Assembly: GCA_903843305.1 (NCBI GenBank)
Contig: CAIMPI010000020.1
Span: forward strand, 1 to 64,000
Direction of reading: 5' to 3'
DNA length: 64,000 bases
Source of the DNA: an uncultured Chlorobiaceae bacterium
Lineage (GTDB): Bacteria; Bacteroidota; Chlorobiia; Chlorobiales; Chlorobiaceae
The number at the start of each line of letters is the position of its first letter. Within the stretch, counting starts at the first letter, position 1. Of this stretch, positions 36,874 to 45,955 are shown one piece after another. The notes beneath the pieces were generated by a model. That model did not search any database. It had not been told where the DNA came from and was given only the letters and a program-made list of their open reading frames with translations. Position numbers and translations under genes: made by a program.

Positions 36874-36918
36874 GCCCCGTAGGGGCGGCATATTGGTAGC
36901 GCAAGGCATAAGGCCTTG
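36874..36918. repeat. REP-like palindromic pair after the DUF190 gene
   Basis: GCCCC-GTA-GGGGC (36874-36886) and CAAGGC...GCCTTG (36902-36918) form two adjacent hairpins between convergent genes. The GCCCCGTAGGGGC type is common as a dispersed extragenic palindrome in Chlorobi and Bacteroidetes. Only one copy was seen in this window. Confidence 0.5.
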
Positions 36919-36927
36919 GGCATAACG

Positions 36928-36959
36928 AAAAAAGGGAAGCCCAGAAGCTTCCCTTTTTT
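36928..36959. terminator. bidirectional terminator between DUF190 and hemL genes
   Basis: A perfect 13-bp stem AAAAAAGGGAAGC / GCTTCCCTTTTTT (36928-36940 with 36947-36959) is flanked by A and T runs on the two sides, so it can end transcription from both convergent genes. Confidence 0.92.
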
Positions 36960-36980
36960 CATGGTTCCGTATCCCGGAGG

Positions 36981-38276
36981 TTATTTACCGGAAGCTACAA
37001 GGGCATTGTAGTTTGCCGTGATGGTTTTTTCCAGATCTGCGTCGGTGTGCATCGAACTGATGAACATCGCCTCGAACTGTGATGGTGCAAGGTAAATTCC
37101 CTGGTCAAGCATGGAGTGGAAGTATTTGCCGTGTCTTTTGACATCGGCAGTTACGGCGGTCGAATAGTCAACTACCGGAGTGCCGGTAAAGAAAAGGCAG
37201 GACATGGACCCGACACGGTTCTGTACGTAGTTCAGACCGAGTTTTTTCAGGTTATCACTGAAGCCCTCTTCAATGATAACGGCTTTTCTCTCGAGTTCCG
37301 GATAGGGATTCTCTTCAATCAGGATTTTCAGGGTTTCAAGACCTGCGGTGAGTGCGAGCGGATTGCCTGAAAGGGTGCCTGCCTGGTAGACGTCGCCAAG
37401 TGGCGCAACACGCTCCATGATCTCGCGTTTGCCGCCGAATGCTCCGACTGGAAGACCGCCGCCAATAATCTTGCCCATGGTGGTCAAGTCAGGCGTCACA
37501 CCGTAGAGGCTCTGTGCGCCGCCAAGTGCCACGCGGAATCCGCACATCACTTCGTCAAAAATCAGCACAATGCCTTCCTGGTCACACAGGTCGCGCAGCG
37601 CAGCAAGAAATCCTGGTTTTGCCGGGATAACGCCAGTGTTTCCTGCAACAGGTTCAATGATAATCGCCGCAATATTACCCTTGTTCTCATTGACAAGCAG
37701 TTTTACTGAGTCAATATCATTGTAGGTTGCGTTGAGTGTATCCATCGCGGTGCCTTTAGTAACGCCGGGGCTGTCGGGAGCGCCAAGTGTCAGGGCGCCT
37801 GAACCTGCCTTGATGAGGAAGCTGTCGCCGTGGCCATGGTAACATCCTTCAAATTTGATGATTTTATCGCGGCCCGTATAGCCTCGTGCAAGACGGACAG
37901 CCGACATGGTGGCTTCAGTACCGCTGTTGACCATGCGCACCATTTCAAGTGAAGGAACGATTTTACACAGAAGCTCGGCAATTTCAATTTCCATTTCAAT
38001 AGGGGTGCCGAAACTGGTGCCAATATTTTTCAGGGTATACTCAAGCGCAGCCGTGATTCTGGGGTGCATGCTGCCAAGAATGAATGGTCCCCATGAACCG
38101 ACATAGTCAAGGTAGCTGTTGCCATCAACGTCGGTCATGTATGCGCCCGACCCTTTGGCCATGTACACTGGAGTTCCGCCAACGGATTTGAATGCTCGTA
38201 CCGGAGAGTTCACGCCGCCGGGAATAAACTTCTTTGCTTTTTCAAAGAGTTCAATTGATTTGGTGAGTTGAGGCAT
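36981..38276 (-). CDS. hemL: glutamate-1-semialdehyde 2,1-aminomutase
   Basis: HemL makes 5-aminolevulinate from glutamate-1-semialdehyde, the C5 route that feeds bacteriochlorophyll and haem. The 431-aa PLP enzyme shows [61 protein letters not shown] and the PLP-lysine segment [18 protein letters not shown]. The start is taken at ATG 38276 ([13 protein letters not shown]), three codons inside a longer TTG-initiated frame. Confidence 0.96.
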   Translation of the reverse strand: MPQLTKSIELFEKAKKFIPGGVNSPVRAFKSVGGTPVYMAKGSGAYMTDVDGNSYLDYVGSWGPFILGSMHPRITAALEYTLKNIGTSFGTPIEMEIEIAELLCKIVPSLEMVRMVNSGTEATMSAVRLARGYTGRDKIIKFEGCYHGHGDSFLIKAGSGALTLGAPDSPGVTKGTAMDTLNATYNDIDSVKLLVNENKGNIAAIIIEPVAGNTGVIPAKPGFLAALRDLCDQEGIVLIFDEVMCGFRVALGGAQSLYGVTPDLTTMGKIIGGGLPVGAFGGKREIMERVAPLGDVYQAGTLSGNPLALTAGLETLKILIEENPYPELERKAVIIEEGFSDNLKKLGLNYVQNRVGSMSCLFFTGTPVVDYSTAVTADVKRHGKYFHSMLDQGIYLAPSQFEAMFISSMHTDADLEKTITANYNALVASGK

Positions 38277-38386
38277 GTCGGACAATGCTGTTTAGGATTG
38301 AACAAGAGGTTACAAAAGTAAATAAAAAGTCAGGTCAAGATAGAAATACTCCAGAAGATATAAAACCCCAAAAAATGCGGGAATGG

Positions 38387-39172
38387 CTATTGTTGAAGCA
38401 TTTGTGAGACAATAGCAAGGTTTTTGCGCGACCGGACATGTTCCAGATGCAGTTCACAGTATTCATGCAACAGGTCGCATATCGTGTCAATATCGGCAGC
38501 ATCGGCGCTGATGGAGTTACCCGCAGGAAGGCGTGTTGCGGCAAGAGTACTCAATTGCATGGCAAGGCGTACCGGAATCAGGCGTTTTGTTACAAAGTTT
38601 TCTCCTGCGGCTCCGGGTAATGCCAGACCGCCAGGGTTCATCACAAAATAAAGTTCAGTCAGTTTCAATGCGTTTATTGCTGGCACGAGTTCCTCACCGC
38701 TGAAGACGCATCTCTGCAGAGATGGCTGAAAACCAAGCAGAGAGATAAATCGCAAGAGAAACCAGGCATAAAGCTGTTGGAAATTGATCCCGTTACTGTA
38801 AAGTTGCTCAAGGGTTCCGGCCAGCAGAGTGAACAGTGGAAGACTTTTTTCACCGTTTTCTGTTGTCTGCCTGACCAGATCGATGATTCGGTAGAGAACG
38901 GCAAATCGCTCAATATTCGGTACGGGAACCATTGGGCTTAAAACAAGGTTTCCATCACTGACGAGTTGAATATCACGTCCGCTTTTTTTATAGAGAACAA
39001 GGTCGACAACATTGCCCGCGCTGAAAAGTCCTGAGAGTTTGTTTTTAGGGTTTCGCGCCCCTTTAATGATTACCGACATTTTGCCGAACTCACGGGTGTA
39101 GATTGAGCAGATCTTTGATTGGTCGCGGTATTTTGTTTCCCGCAAGATCACGGCTCGGGTTTTGACGATCAC
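38387..39172 (-). CDS. recO: DNA repair protein RecO
   Basis: This is a 261-aa RecO. The N-terminal OB fold starts at IVKTRAVILRETKYRDQSKICSIYTREFGK; GMSVIIKGARNPKNKLSGLF-like spacing, the helical C-terminal domain (LLRFISLLGFQPSLQRCVFSGEE) and the rest follow. RecO loads RecA with RecR during recombinational repair. The start is inferred at GTG 39172, where homology to the family begins; the frame continues upstream without similarity. Confidence 0.88.
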   Translation of the reverse strand: MIVKTRAVILRETKYRDQSKICSIYTREFGKMSVIIKGARNPKNKLSGLFSAGNVVDLVLYKKSGRDIQLVSDGNLVLSPMVPVPNIERFAVLYRIIDLVRQTTENGEKSLPLFTLLAGTLEQLYSNGINFQQLYAWFLLRFISLLGFQPSLQRCVFSGEELVPAINALKLTELYFVMNPGGLALPGAAGENFVTKRLIPVRLAMQLSTLAATRLPAGNSISADAADIDTICDLLHEYCELHLEHVRSRKNLAIVSQMLQQ

Positions 39173-39285
39173 GACTTGAGCTTTTATATGTTGTGAAATA
39201 TAATTATATACGAAAACGCCGCCACTCTGCGGCAAATGGAATTTTTTAACAAAAAGAAAGTGATTAATCAAGGAGGAAAATAGAT

Positions 39286-39552
39286 ATGCCGACGTACCAG
39301 TATCGTTGTACCAATTGCGGAAATGAGCTTGAACTAGTCCAGAAAATGAGCGATAATTCTCTGACGATCTGTCCGAAATGTGAAAAAGAGACGTTTGAGC
39401 GGGTCATTACGGCTGAAGGTGGTTTTGTGCTGAAAGGTTCCGGTTTTTATAAAACAGATTACGCCAAGGGAAAACCAGCGGCAGCCCCTGCATCTCCAAG
39501 CCCCTGCTCCACAGGTGCCTGTTCGGGTGGTTCCTGCCCTCTGGCCTCATAA
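39286..39552 (+). CDS. FmdB-family zinc-ribbon protein
   Basis: This is an 88-aa protein. The N-terminus [19 protein letters not shown] and [14 protein letters not shown] give a CxxC...CxxC zinc ribbon as in FmdB regulators. The tail is rich in Ala, Pro, Ser and Cys and ends in [14 protein letters not shown] very strong Shine-Dalgarno AAGGAGG precedes it. The function of the family is unclear. Confidence 0.9.
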   Translation: MPTYQYRCTNCGNELELVQKMSDNSLTICPKCEKETFERVITAEGGFVLKGSGFYKTDYAKGKPAAAPASPSPCSTGACSGGSCPLAS

Positions 39553-39576
39553 ACTGATGTTGCGGATATCGGTTCG

Positions 39577-40536
39577 CTATGGTTTTTGAAAAGCCTTCCC
39601 CTTTCCAGGAAGGCTTTTCTGCTGTATGAAAGGATTTTCCTTTTCTCTCCAGGCAAACGATGAAAGGTTGATCTTCTTGTTTCCCCTGAAACTTTCAGGG
39701 TACTGTTTGCCCTCGACGTTGCCTGTTACCGTTACCCGGTTCAGGAGCCCATTAGTGAAAAACATGTGGATCATATCCCCGCTCGAATAGTTGATGCCCG
39801 ATGGTTTCTTGTTCTCATTGTAAAGGTGATAGAGGCTTTCAGCCTGCCTGATAAGAGTTATGCCTGTTATTTTTGACTTGTTGTCGAGCAGGATCACCAT
39901 ATTTTTGCCGCTGAACTGGTCATACACGACCGGTGAAAGGGATAGAGTATCCCGTACAGCAAAAAAAGCATTGTTTTTTACTTGTATTTCATCAACACTT
40001 TTGTGTTTCCCGCCCTTTTCAGGTTCTCTGAAATGCAGGCTGATAGTCTCTCCACTGATCTGTTGATGCTTATGCCAGACAAGGACGTCGTCGTAAAGCG
40101 AGATCTGGCTGGTTGCTTTATTGACTACAGCCCTGCGCGCCTTGCCGACAATAGAGTTATCCACCATCCGGCCACGGACTTTCCCGCTTAATTCCCCGAT
40201 CTCCCTGTCAGGGAAGTACACCCCATGTTCGCCGTAGATTTCAACCGAATTGTCTGTCATAAAGACATTGCCATCCAGAACAATTTTATTCTCCTGCTCA
40301 TAATCGGTGGCACGGTTGCATCGCAGCGTTATTGTGCCGTCGAGGAACACCACATTACCGGTAACCATACGATAGCTCCCCGTATTGCTCTGGCCACCTT
40401 CGATGGTATCGGCATGTTGGAGAATAATTTTCTTTTTTTCAGCCCGTAGTGTATAATGATTTACAAGCGGGAGAAGGATTGCCTGAAGCATCACGATACA
40501 GGCGGTCAATAACGTTAATGAAAAAAATCTTTGCAT
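39577..40536 (-). CDS. LptA/OstA-like protein, probable LPS transport component
   Basis: This is a 319-aa exported protein with an N-terminal hydrophobic signal/anchor (FFSLTLLTACIVMLQAILLPL). The body is a repetitive beta pattern typical of OstA/LptA jellyroll proteins: GSYRMVTGNVVFLDGTITLRCNRA, LDGNVFMTDNSVEIYGEHGVYF, ISGETISLHFREP. LptA bridges LPS across the periplasm; related two-domain OstA-like proteins are common in Bacteroidetes/Chlorobi. The start at ATG 40536 gives a proper signal sequence. It is divergent from the next gene. Confidence 0.8.
   Translation of the reverse strand: MQRFFSLTLLTACIVMLQAILLPLVNHYTLRAEKKKIILQHADTIEGGQSNTGSYRMVTGNVVFLDGTITLRCNRATDYEQENKIVLDGNVFMTDNSVEIYGEHGVYFPDREIGELSGKVRGRMVDNSIVGKARRAVVNKATSQISLYDDVLVWHKHQQISGETISLHFREPEKGGKHKSVDEIQVKNNAFFAVRDTLSLSPVVYDQFSGKNMVILLDNKSKITGITLIRQAESLYHLYNENKKPSGINYSSGDMIHMFFTNGLLNRVTVTGNVEGKQYPESFRGNKKINLSSFAWREKENPFIQQKSLPGKGKAFQKP
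39588..39619. terminator. 12-bp hairpin after the FmdB gene
   Basis: A perfect inverted repeat GAAAAGCCTTCC / GGAAGGCTTTTC with an 8-nt loop lies 35 bp after the FmdB stop. It lies inside the 3' end of the convergent LptA-like gene. There is no long T-run beyond the stem, so its efficiency is uncertain. Confidence 0.55.
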
Positions 40537-40617
40537 GGTTTTTGCATGGAAAAAGATAACGATTAATGGCATCCCGGAAATTGCTTTTCCCCAATGTAAC
40601 AAAGCTTTGTTTTCACT

Positions 40618-41733
40618 GTGAAAAAATTACTTTTGACCGCTGGCAGCAGAACCGGCACTCTTTTGCTTGCTCCCCTCTATGACGCCTTGAACAAAAACGC
40701 GGCGTACAAGTCGGTAGTGATACTTGCTGCGCAGGAGGGTGCTGAGCCAATAAATGCAGATCTTGCCAGAAGCTTCAATATTAGCGAAGCAGATCATACC
40801 ATCAGGTTCCCGAAAGGAACATCGGTTGAACAACTGGCTTCGGTCATGACCGGTATGGAAAAAATAATGCTCAACGAACAACCCGACCTTGTTCTCGTCT
40901 GTGGCTGCGACAATGCCGCTTTCGGCGCCGCCATTACTGCAGCAAAGCTTGGACTGCCGGTTGCCGCCATTGATGCCGGGCTGCGAAGCTACGAACGTTC
41001 AGACGCTGAAGAGGTTAACCGTGTTGTGATTGACGCCATGGCCGACCTTCACTTTGTCAGCGAGCATAGCGGCGAATACAATCTGATCAACGAAGGCGTT
41101 TCCGACGAAAAAGTATTCTTTACAGGAAGCCTGATCATCGACAGCCTTGTCGCCCTGATGGAACAGGCAAACAGATCAGAGGCATCAGGGCTTGCGGAAG
41201 TCAAACCGAAAAAATATGTACTTGTACTCCTGAACCCGACAGGTCATTTCTCCAATAAGGAGCCGCTTGACATGATGCAACGTCTTCTTAAAGAGATTTC
41301 CGACAAAATAACCGTCGTCATGCCGCTCGCAGCGGAGCTTGATGCGCTCATGCAGCAGCACGGTATAGGTGACTCATTCAGCGCAATAGAGGGAGTAACG
41401 ATAATCGAACCTCCAACGCACACCTCCCTCCTGAAGCTGCTTCGGGATGCAATGTTGCTGCTTACAGACATCGAGGAGATGCAGTCGGAAGCCACCGTCA
41501 TGAATGTCCCCTGCCTCACCATCATGGAGAGCTCTTCGCGCCCTGCAACCATCGAAATTGGCACCAACGTGCTTGTCGCTCTCGATGAGGATGATATCAA
41601 AAGCCGCATCCACGACATCCTGCATCCCGGCTCACATCAACACATAACAAGTCGCTCAAAAATTCCGGAGAAATGGGATGGAGCCGCTGCCGGAAGAATT
41701 GTGGCAGTGCTGGATCGGGTGCTTCAGAATTGA
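40618..41733 (+). CDS. UDP-N-acetylglucosamine 2-epimerase-like protein
   Basis: This is a 371-aa GT-B-fold protein of the WecB family. DLVLVCGCDNAAFGAAITAAKLGLPVAAIDAGLR, AEEVNRVVIDAMADLHFVSEHS and EKVFFTGSLIIDSLVAL match the N-terminal and hinge motifs; the C-terminal half is more divergent (SEATVMNVPCLTIMESSSRPATIEIGTNVLV). It would interconvert UDP-GlcNAc and UDP-ManNAc for surface polysaccharides. Translation starts at GTG 40618. Confidence 0.82.
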   Translation: MKKLLLTAGSRTGTLLLAPLYDALNKNAAYKSVVILAAQEGAEPINADLARSFNISEADHTIRFPKGTSVEQLASVMTGMEKIMLNEQPDLVLVCGCDNAAFGAAITAAKLGLPVAAIDAGLRSYERSDAEEVNRVVIDAMADLHFVSEHSGEYNLINEGVSDEKVFFTGSLIIDSLVALMEQANRSEASGLAEVKPKKYVLVLLNPTGHFSNKEPLDMMQRLLKEISDKITVVMPLAAELDALMQQHGIGDSFSAIEGVTIIEPPTHTSLLKLLRDAMLLLTDIEEMQSEATVMNVPCLTIMESSSRPATIEIGTNVLVALDEDDIKSRIHDILHPGSHQHITSRSKIPEKWDGAAAGRIVAVLDRVLQN

Positions 41734-41835
41734 GCAGTGCAATGCCGTGCGATTTGATGTTCTTGTTGGGCTTGGGCTTGATGGCGAGTTACATTTCACC
41801 GTAACCATTGATCAGATCCAGAATAATTTATACTC

Positions 41836-43380
41836 ATGGCACGATCCAAGTCACAAAAAGAGATAAAAGAAGAGCCCATAGAAAAGCAGCTTTGGAAAGC
41901 CGCCGACAAGCTGCGCAAAAATATTGACGCCGCCGAATACAAGCACGTCGTACTTGGACTGATGTTTCTCAAATATATCTCTGACTCTTTTGAAGAGATG
42001 TATGTCAAACTTCAGACAGGGGAAGGCGAGTATGCCGGAGCCGACCCGGAAGACAAAGACGAATACAAAGGAGAAAACATTTTCTTTGTACCTCAGCAAG
42101 CTCGCTGGTCATTTTTGCTGTCGAGTGCCCGCCAGTCAGATATTGGTATCCTTGTCGATGAAGCGATGGATATTATTGAAAAAGAGAACCCCATGCTCAA
42201 GGGTGTCCTGCCCAGGGTCTATGCACGTCAAAACCTCGATCCAGCAAGTCTTGGTGGTCTGATTGATCTCATGGGCAATATCGCCTTGGGCGATGCCAAG
42301 TCGCGGAGCCGCGATGTGCTCGGTCACGTCTTCGAATACTTTCTTGGCGAGTTTGCGCTGGCCGAAGGCAAGCAGGGCGGACAGTTCTACACCCCGCGCA
42401 GCATTGTTGAACTGCTTGTAGCAATGCTTGAGCCCTACAAAGGCAGAGTCTTGGACCCTTGTTGTGGTTCCGGCGGTATGTTTGTGCAGTCGGAACGATT
42501 CATTAAGGAGCATCAAGGCCGTGTGAAGGATATCTCTATTTACGGTCAGGAAAGCAACCAGACCACCTGGCGTCTGGCAAAGATCAACCTTGCCATTCGC
42601 GGCATCGACAGCTCTCAGGTCAAATGGAACAACGAAGGCTCCTTTCTCAACGATGCCCATAAAGACCTCAAAGCTGATTATGTTATAGCCAATCCGCCTT
42701 TCAACGACAGCGACTGGAGCGGGGAACAACTGCGTGGCGATGGCCGATGGAAATACGGCATTCCATCGGCAGGCAATGCCAACTTTGCATGGTTGCAGCA
42801 CTTTATCTTTCACCTTGCCCCGAACGGCATTGCCGGGGTCGTGCTTGCCAAAGGCGCACTCACCAGCAAAAGCAGCGGCGAAGGTGATATCCGTAAATCC
42901 ATGATAGCCGACGGCAACCTGATAGACTGCATTGTCAATCTGCCTGCCAAGCTTTTTCTGAACACACAGATTCCTGCCGCTCTCTGGTTTCTGAACCGGG
43001 CACGGAACAACGGCCACCTGCGAAAGAACGAAATTCTCTTTATCGATGCGCGTAACCTGGGCCACCTCCTCAACCGCCGTACCCGTGAGCTCTCGGGTGA
43101 CGACATTGATCTCATTGCCGAAACCTATCACGACTGGCGAACCGATGAAGGGAAGTATGAAGATATCAAAGGCTTTTGTGCCTCCGTCCAGTTGGAACGA
43201 GTGCAGGAACTCGACTACGTGCTCACACCGGGACGTTACGTTGGCCTCGCTGAAGAAGAAGATGACTTTGATTTTCCTGAACGCTTTGAAGCACTGAAGA
43301 GTGAGTTTGAAGCACAGTTGCTGGAAGAGGCGGAATTGAACAAGGCGATTCTGGAGGATTTGGCGAGGATAAAAATATGA
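41836..43380 (+). CDS. hsdM: type I restriction-modification methyltransferase subunit HsdM
   Basis: This is a 514-aa N6-adenine methyltransferase. An N-terminal helical domain (QLWKAADKLRKNIDAAEYKHVVLGLMFLKYISD) is followed by the SAM motif LDPCCGSGGMFVQSE and the catalytic YVIANPPFNDSDW (NPPF). FYTPRSIVELLVAML is typical of the family. It modifies the DNA site chosen by HsdS and starts the accessory island. The downstream DUF1016 gene overlaps it by 4 nt. Confidence 0.96.
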   Translation: MARSKSQKEIKEEPIEKQLWKAADKLRKNIDAAEYKHVVLGLMFLKYISDSFEEMYVKLQTGEGEYAGADPEDKDEYKGENIFFVPQQARWSFLLSSARQSDIGILVDEAMDIIEKENPMLKGVLPRVYARQNLDPASLGGLIDLMGNIALGDAKSRSRDVLGHVFEYFLGEFALAEGKQGGQFYTPRSIVELLVAMLEPYKGRVLDPCCGSGGMFVQSERFIKEHQGRVKDISIYGQESNQTTWRLAKINLAIRGIDSSQVKWNNEGSFLNDAHKDLKADYVIANPPFNDSDWSGEQLRGDGRWKYGIPSAGNANFAWLQHFIFHLAPNGIAGVVLAKGALTSKSSGEGDIRKSMIADGNLIDCIVNLPAKLFLNTQIPAALWFLNRARNNGHLRKNEILFIDARNLGHLLNRRTRELSGDDIDLIAETYHDWRTDEGKYEDIKGFCASVQLERVQELDYVLTPGRYVGLAEEEDDFDFPERFEALKSEFEAQLLEEAELNKAILEDLARIKI

Positions 43381-44459
43381 ACGGAAATAACCGGTTGTAT
43401 AATGAATTGCTGGAGCTGGTTCAGATAAAAATCAGACAGGCACAACAGAAGGCAGTTTTTTCCATTAACCGTGAGTTACTCATTCTTTACTGGGAAACGG
43501 GAAAACTTATTGCCCAGCGCCAACAGCAGGAAGGATGGGGAAGCGCCATTATTCCACGGCTGAGTCGTGATATCAATAATTTATTACCTGAAATCAAAGG
43601 CTATTCGATCCGCAACATCGGGCGTATGATTGCTTTTTATCGCGAATACCCTGATGCCGATCTGTTTTTGCCACAGCCTGTGGCAAAAAATAAGCAACCC
43701 TCAAATTTGCCACAGTCCGAAGCAAAAATTGAGTCTCTGATTTTTTCTCTGCCTTGGGGCCATAACATCCTGCTCCTGGAAAAGGTCAAAGATCGTCAAC
43801 ATCGGTTGTTTTACATGCAGCAGGCGTTGCTGCATGGTTGGAGCCGAAATGTTCTTGCTTTGATGTACGAAAGTCAACTTCATGCAAGAGATGGGTGCAA
43901 ACTGTCAAATTTCAGTGCTTTGCTGCCTCCTGAGCAATCGGATATGGTTCGGCAGGCATTAAAAGATCCTTATGTATTTGATTTTTTGACGCTCACCGAA
44001 CCCTATCATGAACGGGAACTGGAAACAACGCTGCTTAACCATATTGAAAAATTTCTGATGGAGCTTGGCGTAGGCTTTGCGTTTGTAGGCAGGCAATACC
44101 CTTTGAGCATCGGAAAGGATGATTTTTATATTGACCTCCTGTTTTATCATCTCAAGTTGCGTTGCTTTATAGTCATAGAGCTGAAAAAAGGGAAGTTTAA
44201 ACCGGAATATGCCGGAAAGCTGAATTTTTATTGTAATGTTGTGGATGGCACGCTCACGCATGTTGATGACCAGCCTACCATTGGTTTGATTTTATGCCAG
44301 GACAAAAATGAACTTGTTGCAGAATACGCCTTGAAAGGTATTGACAAGCCAATAGGCATCAGTGAATACCAGTTAATGAAACAGTTACCGGTAGAATTCC
44401 AGTCATCCCTGCCGAGTATTGAGCAGATTGAGGCGGAGTTGGGAGTTGGCGATGAGTGA
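43377..44459 (+). CDS. DUF1016/YhcG PD-(D/E)XK nuclease-family protein
   Basis: This is a 360-aa protein. The N-terminal DUF1016 helical domain (VQIKIRQAQQKAVFSINRELLILYWETGKLIAQRQQ, RNIGRMIAFYREYP) precedes a PD-(D/E)XK nuclease domain with GKDDFYIDLLFYHLKLRCFIVIELKKGKFKPEYAGK, giving the D...(E)LK catalytic pattern. It is embedded between hsdM and hsdS with 4-nt and 8-nt overlaps, as seen in some type I loci, and might add defence or regulatory nuclease activity. The exact role is unknown. Confidence 0.9.
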   Translation: MNGNNRLYNELLELVQIKIRQAQQKAVFSINRELLILYWETGKLIAQRQQQEGWGSAIIPRLSRDINNLLPEIKGYSIRNIGRMIAFYREYPDADLFLPQPVAKNKQPSNLPQSEAKIESLIFSLPWGHNILLLEKVKDRQHRLFYMQQALLHGWSRNVLALMYESQLHARDGCKLSNFSALLPPEQSDMVRQALKDPYVFDFLTLTEPYHERELETTLLNHIEKFLMELGVGFAFVGRQYPLSIGKDDFYIDLLFYHLKLRCFIVIELKKGKFKPEYAGKLNFYCNVVDGTLTHVDDQPTIGLILCQDKNELVAEYALKGIDKPIGISEYQLMKQLPVEFQSSLPSIEQIEAELGVGDE

Positions 44460-45624
44460 ATGGCAAAAAAACAAGCTTGGTAACACCGGAAATGTAATTA
44501 CGGGCAAAACGCCTTCAAAAGATAATCCTAAAGATTGGGGTAATGAAGTTCTTTTTATAACGCCTTCTGACTATAAGAATTATAGGAAAAAGGCTTACTC
44601 GAGCATAAGAATGCTTTCAAGAGTTGGTATTGAAAGACAGAAAAACAGGTTGCTTCCACCAAGTTCTGTATTAGTTACATGTATCGGGTCAGACATGGGA
44701 AAAAGTGTTGTGAATTCTTCTCCATGTATCACCAACCAACAGATAAATGCAATCATTCCAGATTTATCGGTAGTAAATGCTGATTATCTATATTATTTGA
44801 CCATTGATTTATACGACATATTTAGACGTAAAGGCGGTGATGGAACTGCGGTACCAATACTCAATAAATCTGATTTCGAAAAAATTGATATTTTACTTCC
44901 ACGCATTCCCGAACAAAAAGCCATTGCTGACGTGCTCAGTAGCCTCGACAACAAAATCGACTTGCTGCATCGCCAGAATAAAACCCTTGAATCTATCGCC
45001 GAATCCCTCTTCCGGCAGTGGTTCATCGAAGAGGCTCAGGATGAGTGGGCAGATGGGACTATTGCCGATCTGATTGAGTTTAATCCACATAGAAAACTAT
45101 CAAAAGGAGCGATTGCGCCTTATCTGGAAATGGCATCTCTTAACAATTCAACATTTAACCCGGATGATTGGTACGATCGAGCATTCTCATCGGGTACCAA
45201 ATTTATCAATAGAGACACATTGCTGGCTCGCATTACCCCCTGTTTGGAAAATGGTAAAACAGCCTATGTGACTTTCTTGGATAAAAACCAAGTTGGCTGG
45301 GGTTCAACGGAATACATTGTCATGCGGCCTAAAGGAGAACTGCATCCATTTTTTGCCTATGCGCTTGCCAGAAATACTGATTTCAGGGCGTATGCAGAAG
45401 GATGCTTGGCAGGTTCAAGTGGCCGCCAACGAGTAGAAATTCAACACTTGGAGAACTATGTAATTAAGATTCCATCGCCGGATATTGTTTCCGAATTCAA
45501 TTCTTTAGCAGGATCAATCACGGCAAAGCTACATTCTAATTTTCTTCAACTCCGAACCCTTGAAAAACTCCGTGATACCCTGTTGCCAAAACTGATGAGC
45601 GGCGAAGTGAGGGTGGATGCGTAA
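44452..45624 (+). CDS. hsdS: type I restriction-modification specificity subunit HsdS
   Basis: This is a 390-aa subunit with two target-recognition domains, each followed by a helical spacer. Half 1 ends in LPRIPEQKAIADVLSSLDNKIDLLHRQN and ESLFRQWF; half 2 ends in SLAGSITAKLHSNFLQLRTLEKLRDTLLPKLMSGEVRV. These repeats join HsdM. The start at ATG 44452 overlaps the previous stop by 8 nt and gives the normal N-terminus. Repeats and a RAYT gene follow before hsdR. Confidence 0.95.
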   Translation: MSEWQKNKLGNTGNVITGKTPSKDNPKDWGNEVLFITPSDYKNYRKKAYSSIRMLSRVGIERQKNRLLPPSSVLVTCIGSDMGKSVVNSSPCITNQQINAIIPDLSVVNADYLYYLTIDLYDIFRRKGGDGTAVPILNKSDFEKIDILLPRIPEQKAIADVLSSLDNKIDLLHRQNKTLESIAESLFRQWFIEEAQDEWADGTIADLIEFNPHRKLSKGAIAPYLEMASLNNSTFNPDDWYDRAFSSGTKFINRDTLLARITPCLENGKTAYVTFLDKNQVGWGSTEYIVMRPKGELHPFFAYALARNTDFRAYAEGCLAGSSGRQRVEIQHLENYVIKIPSPDIVSEFNSLAGSITAKLHSNFLQLRTLEKLRDTLLPKLMSGEVRVDA

Positions 45625-45688
45625 TAATATTATCGGATTGGTATCAGGAATATCAACATGTTGCATATATGTTATGAAACGTGATTCT

Positions 45689-45716
45689 GTAGAGACAACG
45701 CATGCGTTGTCTCTAC
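45689..45716. repeat. REP palindrome copy 1
   Basis: A 28-bp perfect palindrome, GTAGAGACAACGCA and its reverse complement, followed by a G. Its sequence is identical in copies 2 and 3. Confidence 0.95.
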
Positions 45717-45818
45717 GGTGCGTCGATCAATGGAGATCTTTGAAAAATGAATTAAAATATTATCAGATTGGCATCAGGAAGGTCAACGCATTGAATGTGT
45801 TATATGAAACGTGATTCT

Positions 45819-45846
45819 GTAGAGACAACGCATGCGTTGTCTCTAC
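45819..45846. repeat. REP palindrome copy 2
   Basis: Same 28-bp perfect palindrome as copy 1, again preceded by GTGATTCT, 130 bp downstream. Confidence 0.95.
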
Positions 45847-45955
45847 GATTCGTTAAACGGCGTTGTCTCTACAATACATTTGGTTGATCAATGGCCTTGA
45901 ATATTTTATAGGATAAATGTTAACCCGAAAGGATCCGTAACAACCATCGGAATTT

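Larger units (their letters stand above)
45622..45872. repeat. tandem ~95-bp repeat carrying 28-bp REP palindromes
   Basis: Two diverged direct copies begin TAATAATATTATCGGATTGGT (45622) and TAAAATATTATCAGATTGGC (about 45748). Each ends in the same sequence GTGATTCT plus the perfect palindrome at 45689-45716 and 45819-45846. A half palindrome CGTTGTCTCTAC with trailing GATCAATGG-like DNA lies at 45861-45900, a partial third copy. They follow the hsdS stop and precede the RAYT gene. The rest of the 331-bp gap is unremarkable. Confidence 0.9.
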
